A DNA stretch of 64,000 bases from Garcia nutans (lineage: Eukaryota > Streptophyta > Magnoliopsida > Malpighiales > Euphorbiaceae), in the NCBI GenBank assembly GCA_947685225.1, contig CANTUV010000015.1, positions 310,001-374,000 of the forward strand. Direction: 5' to 3'. Under the pieces are notes generated by a model. The model saw nothing but the letters and a program-made list of their open reading frames with translations. It made no database searches and was not told the DNA's origin. Position numbers and translations under genes: made by a program. Shown here piece after piece: positions 11,878-23,756 of this stretch. Every line of letters starts with the position of its first letter. The first letter of the stretch is position 1.

Positions 11878-14800
11878 ACATAATGGTATTGTAAATATTA
11901 GTAACATATATATGATACATACATATACATATCATATACTACATATATATATATATCAAATAAAAATTGGTGGTGGAAAAGGTAGAGGTGGTGATGATGA
12001 TGATGATAATAATAATAAAAATAAAATAAATAAATAAAAAGAAAAGAAAGTCAAAGAAGAAAGAAAACATGTGGTGGAGAATTAAAAGAAAATTAATTAA
12101 GTAAATAATTAATATATATATATATATATGGATAGGAAATAATAAAGAACAAAAAGAAAAGTCTTCTTCCTTGTTTTTTTAGCCATGGACATAATAGAGA
12201 AAGAAGGGGAGAAAGAAAGATTTTCTCATAGTATTTGTTCAATTTTACAAGAAAATTAAGAGGATTTTGAAGATTTATCAAAGATTCAAGTCAGTACCTC
12301 TTCTCCAAAGCTTTATTTTCTTTTATTTGATGATTATGTATGGATTGCTAGAGAGAGAAAGTGATGGTTAATTGTTTAAATAAGTAAAATTGATATTAAA
12401 ATGAAGAGAATGTGGTGGAATGTGGTTAGTTGTTTGATATGGATAAGTTGTGAAAATTTAGAGTTATGAAAAAAATATGCATGATTTAGGGTTTTATGGA
12501 TGGTTAAAATTGTTGGGATGAATGAAATTAGTGTTATTTATATATTTATGTAATGATTCCATAGATGAAAATTAAATATGAGCAAGTTTGGATGAAGGCT
12601 GGATTTAGGGTTTGAGTATGTAAAATTAAGGTTTCTAAAATGGATAGTGTTAATTAGTATAATGAAATGAATTAGTATTATTTCAGTGTAAATGTTATGA
12701 TTTTAAGATTGAAAATGTGATATGGATAAGATTTGATGAGGTTCATGTTGTTGGTTGCATTATACGGAATTTAAATTTTTGAAAGAGGCTTCCATAATTA
12801 TGAAAGTGAATTGTTGTGTTGTTATATTAATGCATAAATAATGTTTTAAGGTAAAATATTGAAAATGAAATTAGTAGAATGAAGTTTAAGTAAAGTTGTA
12901 AGTTGAAAATTTAGAGTTTGAATGGAATTTTGATGAGGATTGCTTAGACATTGATAGTTTAATTTATATTGTGCATGTGAGTGATTTTGAATGAATAATA
13001 TTGCTTTATCAAAGTACCGTGTAATGTGTAATGTGGTTGGTAATATAGAAATTAGTTATGAAATAAAGCGAAATGATTAAAGAAGTGAAAATGAGCTAAA
13101 TTAGATAATTTAATTGATAATTGGAAATGGTTGGAATGAAGAATTAGAAATAAAAAGGCTTAGGGCATATTTTAAGGTTTTGTTAAAGAATATGTGTTTA
13201 TTGGATTTAATTGGTTAAAACTTGTGTTAATATATTTTTAATGATAAAAATAAACTTAAAATACCAACTAAAATGGATTAGAATGGAATTCTAAAGTTAA
13301 AGTAAGGTAAGGCAATTTATTTTGGAAAGTGATTAAAGTGAGGCTTAATTAAGGTTTTATATTTAAAATGCCTTAAAATGTAGTCCAAAATAATTTTATT
13401 TACTCGAATTTTGAATAGACATTAGGTGGAAGCAAGTTTCCCAACCTAAGTCTTGAAGGGAGTTGTAGAAGTGGAAGTTAAAGTAATACTTTAGCTTGAA
13501 TTTGAGTGTTAAGTTAAGGTATGTACATATTCTTGATAATTTAAATGTATTTACATTTGATTCGGCTTAACATATTTTGGATAAAAAATGTGTTAAGCTA
13601 CTTGACTATTTGAACATATATACATATTGTGATATGACATGTGAAGTGATGAGTATGCATTATATGCATTGGGAAAAGCCATTGTTATTGGCTAAAATGA
13701 GTAAAATGTAATTTAGGTGTATTATGTGTAAATGACCCAAAAATGTTTGGGTAATATAATTGAAATGCTAACTGACATACATTGTAATAAAAGGATTTGG
13801 CATTGTTATGAATTAATGAGAAATTGACAAATGGAATGTGAGCATGAAGATGATATGTGAAAATGGGTTACTTGTGAATGTGACCCATAATTGTATAATG
13901 TGATTGGAAGGTATAAGAAAAGAGACAATGTGATAAATGGGAAAAAGAGGCAGTGAGAAAAAAAAAGAGCAAAAGAGGCAATGTGATAAGAACATTGATT
14001 ATGAAAAATATGTATTAATTGTGTGCCTAGTATGTTATTCAAGTTCTAGAGCTTTGTATTAGGAAGCATGCCTATGAGGTTATCCTCACTATTTACCTTC
14101 GAAGCTAGCTTATGAGCATTACTTTGATTTGCCTTCGGGGCTAGATGCTTGGCGTCACTGTGATATGATTTGCCTTCGGGGCTAGCTTTTGAACATTACT
14201 TTGATTTGCCTTTGGGGCTAGACACTTGGTGTCAATTAACACCAAAATAATAACTCTGAAATTTGAATAATATATTAGTTTTTTTGGGCCCATGCTTTTG
14301 TATGTGTTAATGTGAATTATCAAAAGATTAAAGATTATGTTTTTAAGTGGAATTGTATGCCACATTGTGAAATAAAATGTAAAAGCATTATGAATTGTCA
14401 TTGTAAAGTTTTATTATTATCAAAGTATGTACTTTTAGGCTTTTAGCTTAGCGAGATTGTAATTCATCACGCATGTGGTAAAGTTGGTCCGGTAGATCTG
14501 AATAGTTCATCTACATCTGGTTAGGTCTAGGCTTGAGGTTGATTGCATTTGAAGTGAGTTTTGCTGCCACGGGATCAAAGCTAGTTGTCATGTATACATT
14601 TCATTTTATAAAAATGATATAATTATGTATATTATGTTTATGCTTTGGGAGTATTGTAAAATATAAAGTATTTTGGACTACTTTTATGATAATGGATTGT
14701 ATATATGTTTTATAAATATATATATATATGTACATACTTAAATGTTTTGAGAAAAATGTGGAGAAATTGAGAAGTTGAGGTGAAATGTTGATTTGTTTTT

Positions 14801-15110
14801 ATTAGGAGTGTGTTTTATGCAGGTTGAGTAAATGTTGATTTCTTTTAGGATATCCAACTTACAGATAGAACTTTGGTGAATTTTTCCCAGAGATTTCTAT
14901 ATAAAACACTTATTTTGGATACCTAAAATTAATTATAAATATTTTATTTTCATAAAAAAATAATAATACATTTTAATTGTTTAAAAATTTTAAATTGAGA
15001 ATAAGAAACTTTTTTATTGAACCAATTTATGACATTCTTATACTTTATACATGTATTTTACATATACAAGATGTATGTATTATACGTATATAGGGTATAA
15101 GGGTGTTACA
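11606..15110 (+). mobile_element. Right LTR (type B)
   Basis: The first 2.3 kb match the middle LTR, apart from microsatellite length. The last 1.2 kb are clearly different from LTR type A: I counted roughly 13 differences in a 175-bp hand alignment near 14155-14330. It ends in GGGTGTTACA, the intact CA terminus of the family. The bases after it (TTCAT) could be the right target duplication; the left one is outside the window. Confidence 0.82.
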
Positions 15111-15222
15111 TTCATATTCTGACTCACAAACCACATCATCATCACATTTAAAGTAAATGTGGCTCACTTTCATATTTTAGTGCACAACTTGCACTTTTCA
15201 TATTTTGTACAAGCATCACATT

Positions 15223-15242
15223 AAGCCATTTTTCAATGGCTT
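15223..15242 (-). other. Conserved LTR hairpin 2
   Basis: AAGCCATT, a 4-nt loop, then AATGGCTT: a perfect 8-bp stem. Equivalents stand at 6617-6633, 52176-52193, 55437-55454, about 61986-62003 and about 63413-63431. Confidence 0.7.
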
Positions 15243-15309
15243 ATCATACCATAATCAATATAAACCAAGCATTGTTGCTTCAAATAATGCCATACACACA
15301 CATTCACAT

Positions 15310-15540
15310 TAATCAATTAACATAACACATTCAACATATACAATGTGTTATGCTCAAAATCAATACAATCAAGCACATTATAAACCAAAGTATGTACTAA
15401 CCTCTTTCAAGCAACAGTGGGAGCTAAAACTCAACATTAATAAATTGACATAACACATTCAACATAGACAATGTGTTATGCTAAAAATAAATGCAATCAA
15501 ACACATTATAAACCAAAGTATGTACTAACCTCTTTCAAGC
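15310..15540 (-). repeat. Two-copy tandem duplication, 128-bp period, with hairpin 1 and donor-like site
   Basis: Copies at about 15310-15411 and 15439-15540 differ at only a handful of bases. Each holds the palindrome CATAACACATT, 10 nt, AATGTGTTATG (15321-15352 and 15449-15480) and the minus-strand splice-donor-like AGAG/GTTAGTACATAC. The duplicated unit is thus exactly the structural module conserved among Del-type LTRs. Confidence 0.8.
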
Positions 15541-16311
15541 CCTTCACCACTACGTTGATGGAATAACTATTTACTCAATATCTATTCAAAATGTAAATGT
15601 AGAAAATTAATTAGTATCACATTTCTAAATGTTTTAAGTACTCAACTTTATTTAGAACACAATCCTTCAATTTCCCCTTTTCTTGCTCTAATTGACTTTA
15701 AAGTTGATAGTTAATTTTACTTATTTTCAAATTGCATTTAAAGCTTATATATATTGCTAGAATCACATTTTAACATTTTTTAGGCACTAAATTTCAATGT
15801 ACACATTTTCTTCAAAATTCTAAAAATTTTCCCTAAGCTTCTTTAATTTTGGTTCTTCACTCTACTTATTTCTAATTGTCAATTTGAGTTCATTTCTATC
15901 ATTAAAATCATTTAATAACATATTTTAAATTATAAAACCAAATGATTATCCATACTTTAACAAAACCCTTCCAAAATCCTAAATTCAATACTACTTCTTC
16001 CAAACTCTAACTAAATCCATCCTTTTTCTTTAATCTAACTTTAAAATCATAATTCCCATATCAAAATAACACTTTCCATATCCATATAATAAATTAAAAC
16101 ACACCTTATCAAAAGTCCAATTTCTACATATTCATATATTCAAAGAAAACTTAATAAAATTCAAAGAATCCTTACGTATTACTTGAAAATCCTTCAAAAC
16201 CACCTTTAATCCCTAAGAAATTGGTAAAATTTTGAGTATTTGGAAGAAGAAAATCCTCCACTAAAACCTTCAAAATTCAGCCAAATACGGATAAGGAAGA
16301 AGATGATAGCC

Positions 16312-16320
16312 TTTTATATT
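16312..16320 (-). promoter_or_regulatory. LTR TATA box
   Basis: Minus strand AATATAAAAGG is followed within about 15 bp by the pyrimidine patch ATCTTCTTCC, the same order as in the other Del-type LTRs. Likely retrotransposon core promoter. Confidence 0.55.
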
Positions 16321-16929
16321 TTCACTTTCCTAAAATACCCCTCACTTATATACATATTTACTAAATAATTAAATATTAAAATAATGTCATAAATTTTTAA
16401 TAATTAAATATTAAAATAATGTGATAAATTTTTTTCTATCCATAATTATCTTAATTTTAATTTAAATTAATTATATTTAATTTATTTATTTATTTATTTT
16501 AATTTTGTTAACTTTTAACCTAACCTTGTCTTTTTTCAAAAGTGTATACGTTAGGTAAATGTCATGTGCATATTATATGTCCAATGTATATGTTAGATAG
16601 ATATCATGTGTACATTATGTGTCCAATGCATATTTTCTTTATATCTTACATATATAGTTTACATTTTCATACTTTCAACACTTTATTTAACCTTCAAAAT
16701 TATTTATTTATTTTTATTTAATTTTTATTTTAATAAATTTACGGATGTTACAATATGATGAAGTGAGAGTGGAAGCATGATATTAGTCCTCATGCAATGA
16801 TACTCAAGTCGCTACTATATTACATTTTAATAACCTGTGCACTTGTAGTTAAGGCAATAGCTACTGAGTACCCAATAATCACATTCTCAATGCTTTATTC
16901 AATTGTCTCTAAGATATCTACACCATTTA

Positions 16930-17560
16930 ACCTTCGACGATCAAAATTTAGAAAGCCTTAGAATTTAATACAAAGTTCAAGAGGATAACAAAAAGTTTCT
17001 GATTTTTAAGTATTTTGAATACAAGTTTAATGATAGCATGCATATTTTAGCACAAGTACATAAATTATAAGTTATAGTAAACCAACTGAGGGCTGCAAAT
17101 ATTGAACTTCTTGAACCTTTTCAAGTTGGTGCAATTATAGTAAAATTACCATCATCTTTAAAAGGATATGGGAAGAAACTTCTTCATGATTCCAAGCAAT
17201 ATACTTTAGAAGAACTAGAAAAGGCCTTCATACCAAAGAAGAATTGAGGGTGGGACAAGAATGAAAATTCTTATGATGAAAAAAATAAGACCAATATGGT
17301 GAACAAGCCCTCAAATAATTCCAACAAAGGAAAACAAAACAAAGAAAATTATCCTGGTCCTAAATAGGAATAAAAGACATTAAGAACTCAAAGAAAGGAG
17401 GTTGCTTTGTCTATGGAAAAGTTTGGCATCATGCAAGATAATATAGATTTAAGAAAACCCAAAAATCAGTAGTTAATTCCTTAAAGGAAAATTATGAGAT
17501 TATTACTACCATAAGTGAAATTAATGATATTTAAGAAAAAAAATATTTGGTTGGTGGTAT
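16930..17560 (+). pseudogene. copia gag remnant with CCHC knuckle
   Basis: Structural protein of the virus-like particle. Readable pieces include ANIELLEPFQVGAIIVKLP and LLHDSKQYTLEELEKAF, typical of the UBN2-type copia gag, then a Lys/Asn-rich linker, then a knuckle-like CFVYGKVWHHARQYRFK around 17400-17455. In the last, the second and last Cys of C-x2-C-x4-H-x4-C are replaced by Tyr (TGT to TAT). Several stops and at least one frameshift make it non-functional. It leads into the protease remnant. Confidence 0.7.
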
Positions 17561-17890
17561 GTCACATGTGCTACCATTCATGTTTGCTATGATAAGTCCT
17601 TTTTCAAGACTTGCAAAGAAGTGGGCAATGGACAAGAAGTCCAAATGGGAAATGAAGGAAGGTCCAAAGTACTTGGCAAGGGAAATGTTGAACACATTTT
17701 TACTTTGGGCAAGAAGGTGACTCTTACCAATGTTTTACATAAACCTGATGTGAATATAAATCTTGTTAGCAGGGATTTATTAAGCAAACCGGGGATTAAA
17801 TCTGTATTTGAATAAGAAAAATTGACTTTATCTTGAAATTGTGTGTTTGTTAGAAAAGGATATTCTAGTGATGGAATGGTCAAGTTGTCT
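17561..17890 (+). pseudogene. copia protease remnant
   Basis: TCATIHVCYDKSFFKTC around 17569-17620 aligns with the retropepsin active-site region of copia elements (D-T/S-G-A-T-x-H-V). The catalytic Asp-Thr-Gly is already lost. Downstream, VEHIFTLGKKVTLTNVLHKP and LVSRDLLSKPG are the conserved C-terminal protease segments. The frame stays open from 17621 to 17812, then stops. Confidence 0.7.
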
Positions 17891-17929
17891 ATTGTAATCG
17901 ATATTTCTATTAATAAAAGTGATTCTTCT

Positions 17930-18540
17930 ATTTATATGCTTGATTATGTTTCTTTATGGCATTTTAGATTCGCACATGTCAAAGTACAATGAAAAGAATA
18001 GTTAAAAGTGGTTTGATTTCATATGACATAAATGAATTTAGAAAAAGTTAATTATGTGTTAAATCTAAATTGACTAAGAAACCATTTAAAAATGTTAAAA
18101 GAAATACTAATTTGTTAGATTTAATACATTTGGACACATGTGAATTAAATGGCAGGCTAACTAGAGGGGGTAATATATATTTTATAATATTTAGAGATGA
18201 TTGTTTAAGGTATGCTTATGAATATTTATTGAAACATGAAGATGAGACATTTAATGCATTTAAGAATTATAAGGTTAAAGTGGAGAATCAATTAGGAAAG
18301 AAAATTAAAATTTTAAGAAGTGATAGAAGAGGATAATACTTTCCTAAAGAATTTAATGCCTTTTGTGAAAAAAATAGAATTATTCATGAATGTTCAGCCC
18401 CTCAAACTCCTCAATAAAATGGATTAGTGGAAAGAAAAAATATGACATATTTAGAAATGGTTAATGCTTTGTTGTTACATTTTGAATTGTCATTTAACTT
18501 ATGGAGTGAAACACTTATTGGTTAAATCAAATCTCTCGTA
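17930..18540 (+). pseudogene. copia integrase remnant
   Basis: It inserts element cDNA into chromosomes when intact. The zinc-binding pre-integrase motif survives as LWHFRFAHV near 17955. The core begins near 18118 with LDLIHLDTCELNG (first catalytic Asp), followed by KIKILRSDRRG (second Asp, near 18315) and, after a stop, CSAPQTPQ and GLVERKN (Glu, near 18425). The stops at 18334 and 18416 correspond to GAA/GAG and CAA/CAG codons of the family. An 88-residue open stretch (18070-18333) covers the first half of the core. Confidence 0.75.
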
Positions 18541-18989
18541 TGAATTATGGAAAGGAAAGAAACCCAATATATAATATTTTAAAGTGAGGGAGTTCTTGAA
18601 TATTATAAGAATAATTATCCAAATCATACCAAGTTGGGTCCTAAAGGAATCAACTGTGCATTTGTAGGCTATGTTGCAAATAGCAAAGCTTATTGACTTT
18701 TAAATTTAGAATCCAATATCATTATTGAATATATAGATGTGGAGTTTTTTTAGCATCTTCTGACTTCAGGTAAAAGAGCTCAATCCTCAACTAGTGATGT
18801 AACACTAGAAGAGGTATCTCAACAGGTTGTTAAGCAACCTAGTCCACAGAGGTTGATGAGCAACCTAGTGAATTAAGAAGGAGCACTAGAGCTCAAAAAG
18901 CTAAAACTCTTGGGTCAGATGAGATTGACTCTTAACGTATTTCTTTTATCTTATTGAAGGTAATAGAAATACAGTTGTGAGTACAATCC

Positions 18990-19970
18990 CAGATATTCTT
19001 CAAGTGGAAGATGACCCTAAAACTTATAAAGAAATAATGGCTTTTAGAGATGCACCTCTTTGGAAAGAGGCTATTCAAGATCAAATGTATTTAATAATGT
19101 CAAATAACACTTGGTAGATTATTAATTGTTGTCCAATTCTAAACCTATAGGTTGTAAGTGGGTGTTTTAGAAAAAGTTCCATACTGATGGAACTTTACAT
19201 ACTAAGTTAGGTTGATAATTAAAGGCTTTTGATAAAACAAGGTATTTACTATTTTGATACATAGGCATTTGTGGCAAGAATTACTTCTATTTGACTTATG
19301 TTTATTTTAGCATCAATCTATGACCTACATGTACATCAAATGGATGTTAAATTAATTGCCTTCTCAAATGGAGATCTTGATGAGGAAGTTTATATGGAAT
19401 AACCCGAAGGTTTTGTTCTACCAAGAAAATTAACATAAAGTTTGTAAGCTAATTAAATCTTTGTATGGATTAAAATAAGAACCTAAGAAATGGCATAAAA
19501 AATTTGATAAATCCATTTTGTCATTTGATTTCACATATAATGTAGTTGCTAAATGAGTTTATACTAAAGTAAATAGTAAATATTATTGTGTTAGTTTGAA
19601 TATATGTTGATGGCATGTTGATTGTAAGCAATGATATGAAAGGAATAATAGAAACAAAGAGGTTTCAATCTTCCACATTCAAAATGAAGGATCTTGGAAA
19701 AGTTGATACCATATTACAAATCAAGATTAAAAGAAATAGCGAGGGATATACATTTAGTCAATCTAATTACATTGAGAAAGTGTTGAATAAATTCAATAAC
19801 TTAAAAATAAAAGAAACAAGTATCCCATTTGATCCAAGCATTAAGTTAATTAAGAATGATGGAAGAGCAGTGGCTGAACTTGAATATGGAAGTTTTATTA
19901 GGAGTCTTATGTATTCTACACAATGCACAAGACCAGACATAACATTAGTAATTAGAAAAATTAGGTAAAT
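18990..19970 (+). pseudogene. copia reverse transcriptase remnant
   Basis: RNA-dependent DNA polymerase remnant. Pieces in order: KEIMAFRDAPLWKEAIQDQM near 19030, GCKWVF near 19153, EVYME-stop-PEGFVLPRK near 19390, a broken LIKSLYGLK segment near 19450, and YVDGMLIVSNDMKG near 19600. The catalytic YVDD box reads YVDG, so the second Asp is lost. The longest open part, 19615-19965, holds the thumb-side segment FKMKDLGKVDTILQIKIKR and ends near QCTRPDITLVI. Confidence 0.75.
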
Positions 19971-20089
19971 TTGCTAGCAATCTGATTACTGATCATTAGA
20001 AGGTTGTCAATTTAGTTCTTTGTTTTCTTAAGAAGACTAAGAATATAGGTCTTCAATACTCAAAGGTTCCTACTATTTTAGAAGGATAT

Positions 20090-20535
20090 ATCGATGCAAG
20101 TTGGATATCAAGTTTAGGAGAAAACAAATCCACTACAAAGTGGGTGTTTATCTTAGAAGGAGGTGTTATTTCTTAGAAATCCAAGAAACAAACTTGTATA
20201 ACAACTCAATTATAGAGTTGGAATTTGTTGCATTAGCAAAAATAGGTAAAGAAGATGAATGGTTAAGGGTTTTGCTTTTTGAAATTCCATTGATTTCAAA
20301 AGGTGTGAGTTCAATTTCAATTCATTGTGATAGTCAAGCTATTTTAGCTCAAGCATATAATAACATCTATAATGGAAAGTCAAGACACATAAGTCTTTGA
20401 CATGATTATGTCAAAAAGTTAATTAATGATGGAATTATCTCTCTCACATTTGTGAAGTCAAATAAAAATTTTCGTTGATCCATTTACTAAACCTATTTCA
20501 ATAGATATGGTGAAAATAACCTCCTGCTTAAATGG
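20090..20535 (+). pseudogene. copia RNase H remnant
   Basis: DASWISSLGENKSTTKWVF near 20095 and GGVISWKSKKQTCITTQ are the N-terminal copia RNase H blocks. A shifted frame gives SISIHCDSQAILAQAYN and GKSRHISL near 20320-20397. VDPFTKPISIDMV near 20476 marks the polyprotein end. Frameshifts and stops separate the blocks. Confidence 0.7.
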
Positions 20536-20814
20536 GTTAAAACTCCTTAGTTAGATCAACTAATGATGGCAAACCTACCCAAAACTATGAAATGAGTAGA
20601 TTTAGGTTCAAAGGGCAACAACAAATCATTGATAAGTGGATGTTTCAGTACTTAAAAAAACATGATAAGGTCATAGAGTAATTACTGGTTGTCATAGTTA
20701 AGAGGGTTGAGCTTTTAATACTCTTAATAAGTTTTAGTTCTGGAAACAAGTGTCTCAAATGTGATAAAGATATTAAAAGAACTTCACCTATATGAACATA
20801 GAAGTGGTGCCACT

Positions 20815-20827
20815 TCAATTGGGGGAG
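20815..20827 (+). other. copia polypurine tract
   Basis: CAATTGGGGGAGTT follows CCACTTCAA, a usual copia 3' arrangement. About 12 bp later the Del element target duplication begins. Confidence 0.55.
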
Positions 20828-21702
20828 TTGCCCTCATAAATGTTATAATACCCTTATACCATATATACACATAATACACATATCAGTCTATGTAAAATAT
20901 GCATATACAGTACGAGAGTGTCACAGTCAGTCTTTACAAACATTTCCATATTTCTTATAAAATATTTCAAACTTATAACATATTTAAAAGACAAATAAAA
21001 ATATGAATTAAAGCTTTAAAGAGCCAAAAAAACTTATTTTATATTAAAAATTCCTGAAAAAAATTCGTCAGAGTTTGTATGCATTTTGGATAATCTTAAA
21101 ATTTCAAATTACACAACCTATAATAAAATATACTTCCAATTCTCAAAAATAGCCTAATGGCACAAATCAAGCAATATTTCATAAAATACTTAACCATATT
21201 TAGATATTAATACATATATTTCATGTCTCAACTTCCAACACTTAACCCAAACAAAAAATTTTCATAATTTACATCATATACATAATTGTAAGTATAAAGT
21301 ACATACTTAAACAAAATTTCATAAACAAAGTTTAAAATGTTTACATGAGATGCAAATGGCTCTGGACCATGATAGCTCAACGATCTCCAAAATGAAGATG
21401 GCAATCTAGACCTAGTGTGGTCAAGCAGCCCTTTCCGAAATCTCCGGATCAACCCTGTCACCTGCACAATGAATTTCTATCACGCTGAGTATTTTTCCCA
21501 ATAGTGCATACATTGGTATAAAAATAGAAAAAAACATTGTACATTTGCAATGCCATAATATACAACATACCTCAATGCCAAGCAATGTATATACACAATT
21601 TATTAATATACCAATCATTCACACACACATACAATGGGCCCATAGAACCCTATATATTATGCTATTTCCAAAATTATTGTCTTGGGTTATTTCATTCATC
21701 TA

Positions 21703-21830
21703 TAATACCAGCGTGTCTCGCCCAAAAGCAGCATAGTATCAGTGATACCAGTATGTATCGCCCAAAGGCATCATGCTATCAGTGACACTAGTGTGTCTCG
21801 CCCGAAGGCGTCATGCTATCCAATGACAAT
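21703..21830 (-). repeat. Three-unit LTR minisatellite, about 50 bp
   Basis: Three copies carry the core GTGTCTCGCCCGAAGGCGTC, each preceded by GACACTA or GATACCA. It is the minus-strand equivalent of the minisatellite in the LARD LTRs. Confidence 0.8.
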
Positions 21831-22086
21831 ATTCTAGAACCAAGCTGTGTATAAGGTAACATGCAATTATATTTCTTTATCTACCACTCATAATCAACAT
21901 CACGTTCACATACATTACAAATGTAGCTCATTTTTACACTTTAGTGCAATACTTGCACTTTCCCCACTTTTCACATATGATAACTTTTATTTAGTTTTAA
22001 AAATCATATCATACAACATTCAATTCAAACCAAGTATTGTTATTTCAAACAATGCCATGCATATATATACATCATCAACCAAGTAT

Positions 22087-22118
22087 CATAACACATTCAC
22101 CATATGCAATGTGTTATG
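22087..22118 (-). other. Conserved LTR hairpin 1
   Basis: CATAACACATT, 10-nt loop, AATGTGTTATG: a perfect 11-bp inverted repeat. Equivalents: 6506-6536 (with both arms changed at the same pair), 15321-15352, 15449-15480, 48427-48458, 55535-55567. Confidence 0.8.
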
Positions 22119-23756
22119 CTTAAAAACAATGCAATCCATTTAGTTAAATGCTAAAGTATGTACATATCTCTTATATGCACCAAAGAGAGCCAAAGCTCCA
22201 CTCCACTTCAAAATTCCTTATTACTCTTCACTACTAGATTGATCCAATCACTATCTCCTCAACACCTATTCAAAATATGAATGTATACCATATATTAAAA
22301 TCACATCTAAAGGTGTTTAAAACATAAAACATAAATTAATACACATTCCACCATTTCCCCCCTTTTCTTAGGCCTAAGGTACTTTAATTATAGAAATCCA
22401 ATTCACTCAATTCCAAATTGAGTTTTAAGCTTAAATATATCTAAAACATTACATTTTAGCACATTAAAAACATTAAAACTCAATTTAGAAGTATTCTCGT
22501 CAAAACCCTAAAATGTGCCATAAGATTCTTTAATTCTAGTTCTTTAATCCAACCCATTCCAAATATCAATCTAAGCTGATTTCCATCATTTAAATCATTT
22601 AATAACAAGATTTAAACCATAAAATCAAAGGAGTACCCATACTTTAACAAAACTCTTCTAAAACCCTAAATTACACACTACCTCTTCCAAACACTAACCA
22701 AACTGTGAGCGGGGATTTTCTCCCTCACTCCCGGTGGAATGATTCTTGAGACTTCGGCACTATTTAGGCTCAGGGCCTTAGAGAACACGGACCTAAGTCC
22801 GGAGAAAATGGAGACGCCACCTGGACGAGTCAAAAAAAAGAAAGGGGCTGATGACTCGATTCCTAAGGAATCCCCAACCCCCTAATGGGTTCGAAAAGTT
22901 GGGTACATGTGGGGAAGATGAGAAATGGCCCAGCACCCCCCACAACACCCGGTTCATTGGAACCGGCCTCCTTTACAGGTCTTAATATTATAAAATTCTC
23001 AAGTATAACAACATTATCCATATTACACACAATAATTAAAATAAAGCATCGATATATTGAAAATCAAAACAATTTCCAAGCAAAACAAATCAATGGACAC
23101 CCATCCAAGGATGGAAACATGTCCTTACATCCCATGCCTAAATAGGACACCCACCGAAAGGTAGAAACATGTCCTTTACATTGGTTCTAAAATAGAAAAG
23201 CAATTTAAATTACATGATATCTAACTAATGAGGTACCCACCAAGTGGAAACATACCTCTTACAACATTTAAAAATCTAAATAAATCGATAAAAGTAAATA
23301 ACCATTTATCATAAATAAATTATTCATCAAAGATATTAAACAACAATATAATGTAAACATCCATCCATGATAAATTAAGTAAACCAAGAATTGAGCATAT
23401 AAAATAAATCCAAGCATAATCAAATATAAAATTGAATAAAGCAAATAAAGATTCGAATTAGGGCTACTGTTTCCATTTACGATTCTTTATTTCATGTGTT
23501 TTTGGAATTTATAGGTTTAGGATTTGTAATTCTTAGCTACTGTGAACTTTAAGGAATTGACATGAATTAAAGTTTTATAATTTAAGAGGTTGATAAAGTT
23601 TTTTAATTAACCAAATTAGTGTTTGAGTGGTAAAATCATGAAACTAGGGTTTGGGCTCTTCAAAACATTAAGTTTATGACTATTAGCTACTGAATTATGT
23701 TTTTAAGCTTACTGTGTAAAAATTATAACATTTACGTTTATAAAGTTTTTAAAGTT

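Larger units (their letters stand above)
1..15110 (+). mobile_element. Tandem LARD-like Del-type LTR element array (LTR-int-LTR-int-LTR)
   Basis: Two near-identical units repeat with a 7064-bp offset and are followed by a third LTR. Each internal segment begins with a primer-binding site resembling the 3' end of initiator Met-tRNA and ends with an AAGGGGGAGAG polypurine tract preceded by TTCGAGGATGAAATTA, the usual 3' end of Del-type Ty3/gypsy elements. No gag-pol reading frame survives, so it fits a large retrotransposon derivative (LARD) or a wholly decayed Del element. Only small differences separate the units: for example T/C near 1511 versus 8575, A/G near 2466 versus 9530, and microsatellite lengths. 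The left end lies outside the window. Confidence 0.88.
15111..16751 (-). mobile_element. Partial Del-type LTR interrupted by the array
   Basis: On the minus strand this runs from the LTR start (complement of GGATGTTACA at 16742-16751) through a TATA box and pyrimidine patch to mid-LTR, where the LARD array begins. It shares with the other Del-type LTRs the block around 15995-16200 (TTCCAAACTCTAAC, then AATCTAACTTTAAAATCATA), the hairpins and the splice-donor-like site. No polypurine tract follows on the outer side, so it is a solo LTR or a truncated copy. No genes. Confidence 0.7.
16752..20838 (+). mobile_element. Decayed Ty1/copia retrotransposon
   Basis: Translated fragments in the copia order (gag, protease, integrase, RT, RNase H) run along the plus strand and end in a polypurine tract. 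All parts have stops and frameshifts. No 5' LTR is recognisable: 16752-16929 shows no motif I can name and may be the gag N-terminus or flanking sequence. The 3' side is interrupted by the Del element at 20839, and I could not decide where the copia LTR, if present, would start. Confidence 0.8.
20844..22703 (-). mobile_element. Del element 3' LTR, distal fragment
   Basis: It matches 47244-49132 of the 5' LTR. It carries the dyad minisatellite (21703-21830), hairpin 1 (22087-22118, perfect 11-bp stem) and a degraded donor-like site near 22165 (AG/AT in place of AG/GT). The LTR resumes at 40245 after the nested Tat element. ORFs here (for example 21537-21785 and 21847-22143) are not conserved in the sister LTR and were not called. 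Confidence 0.88.
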
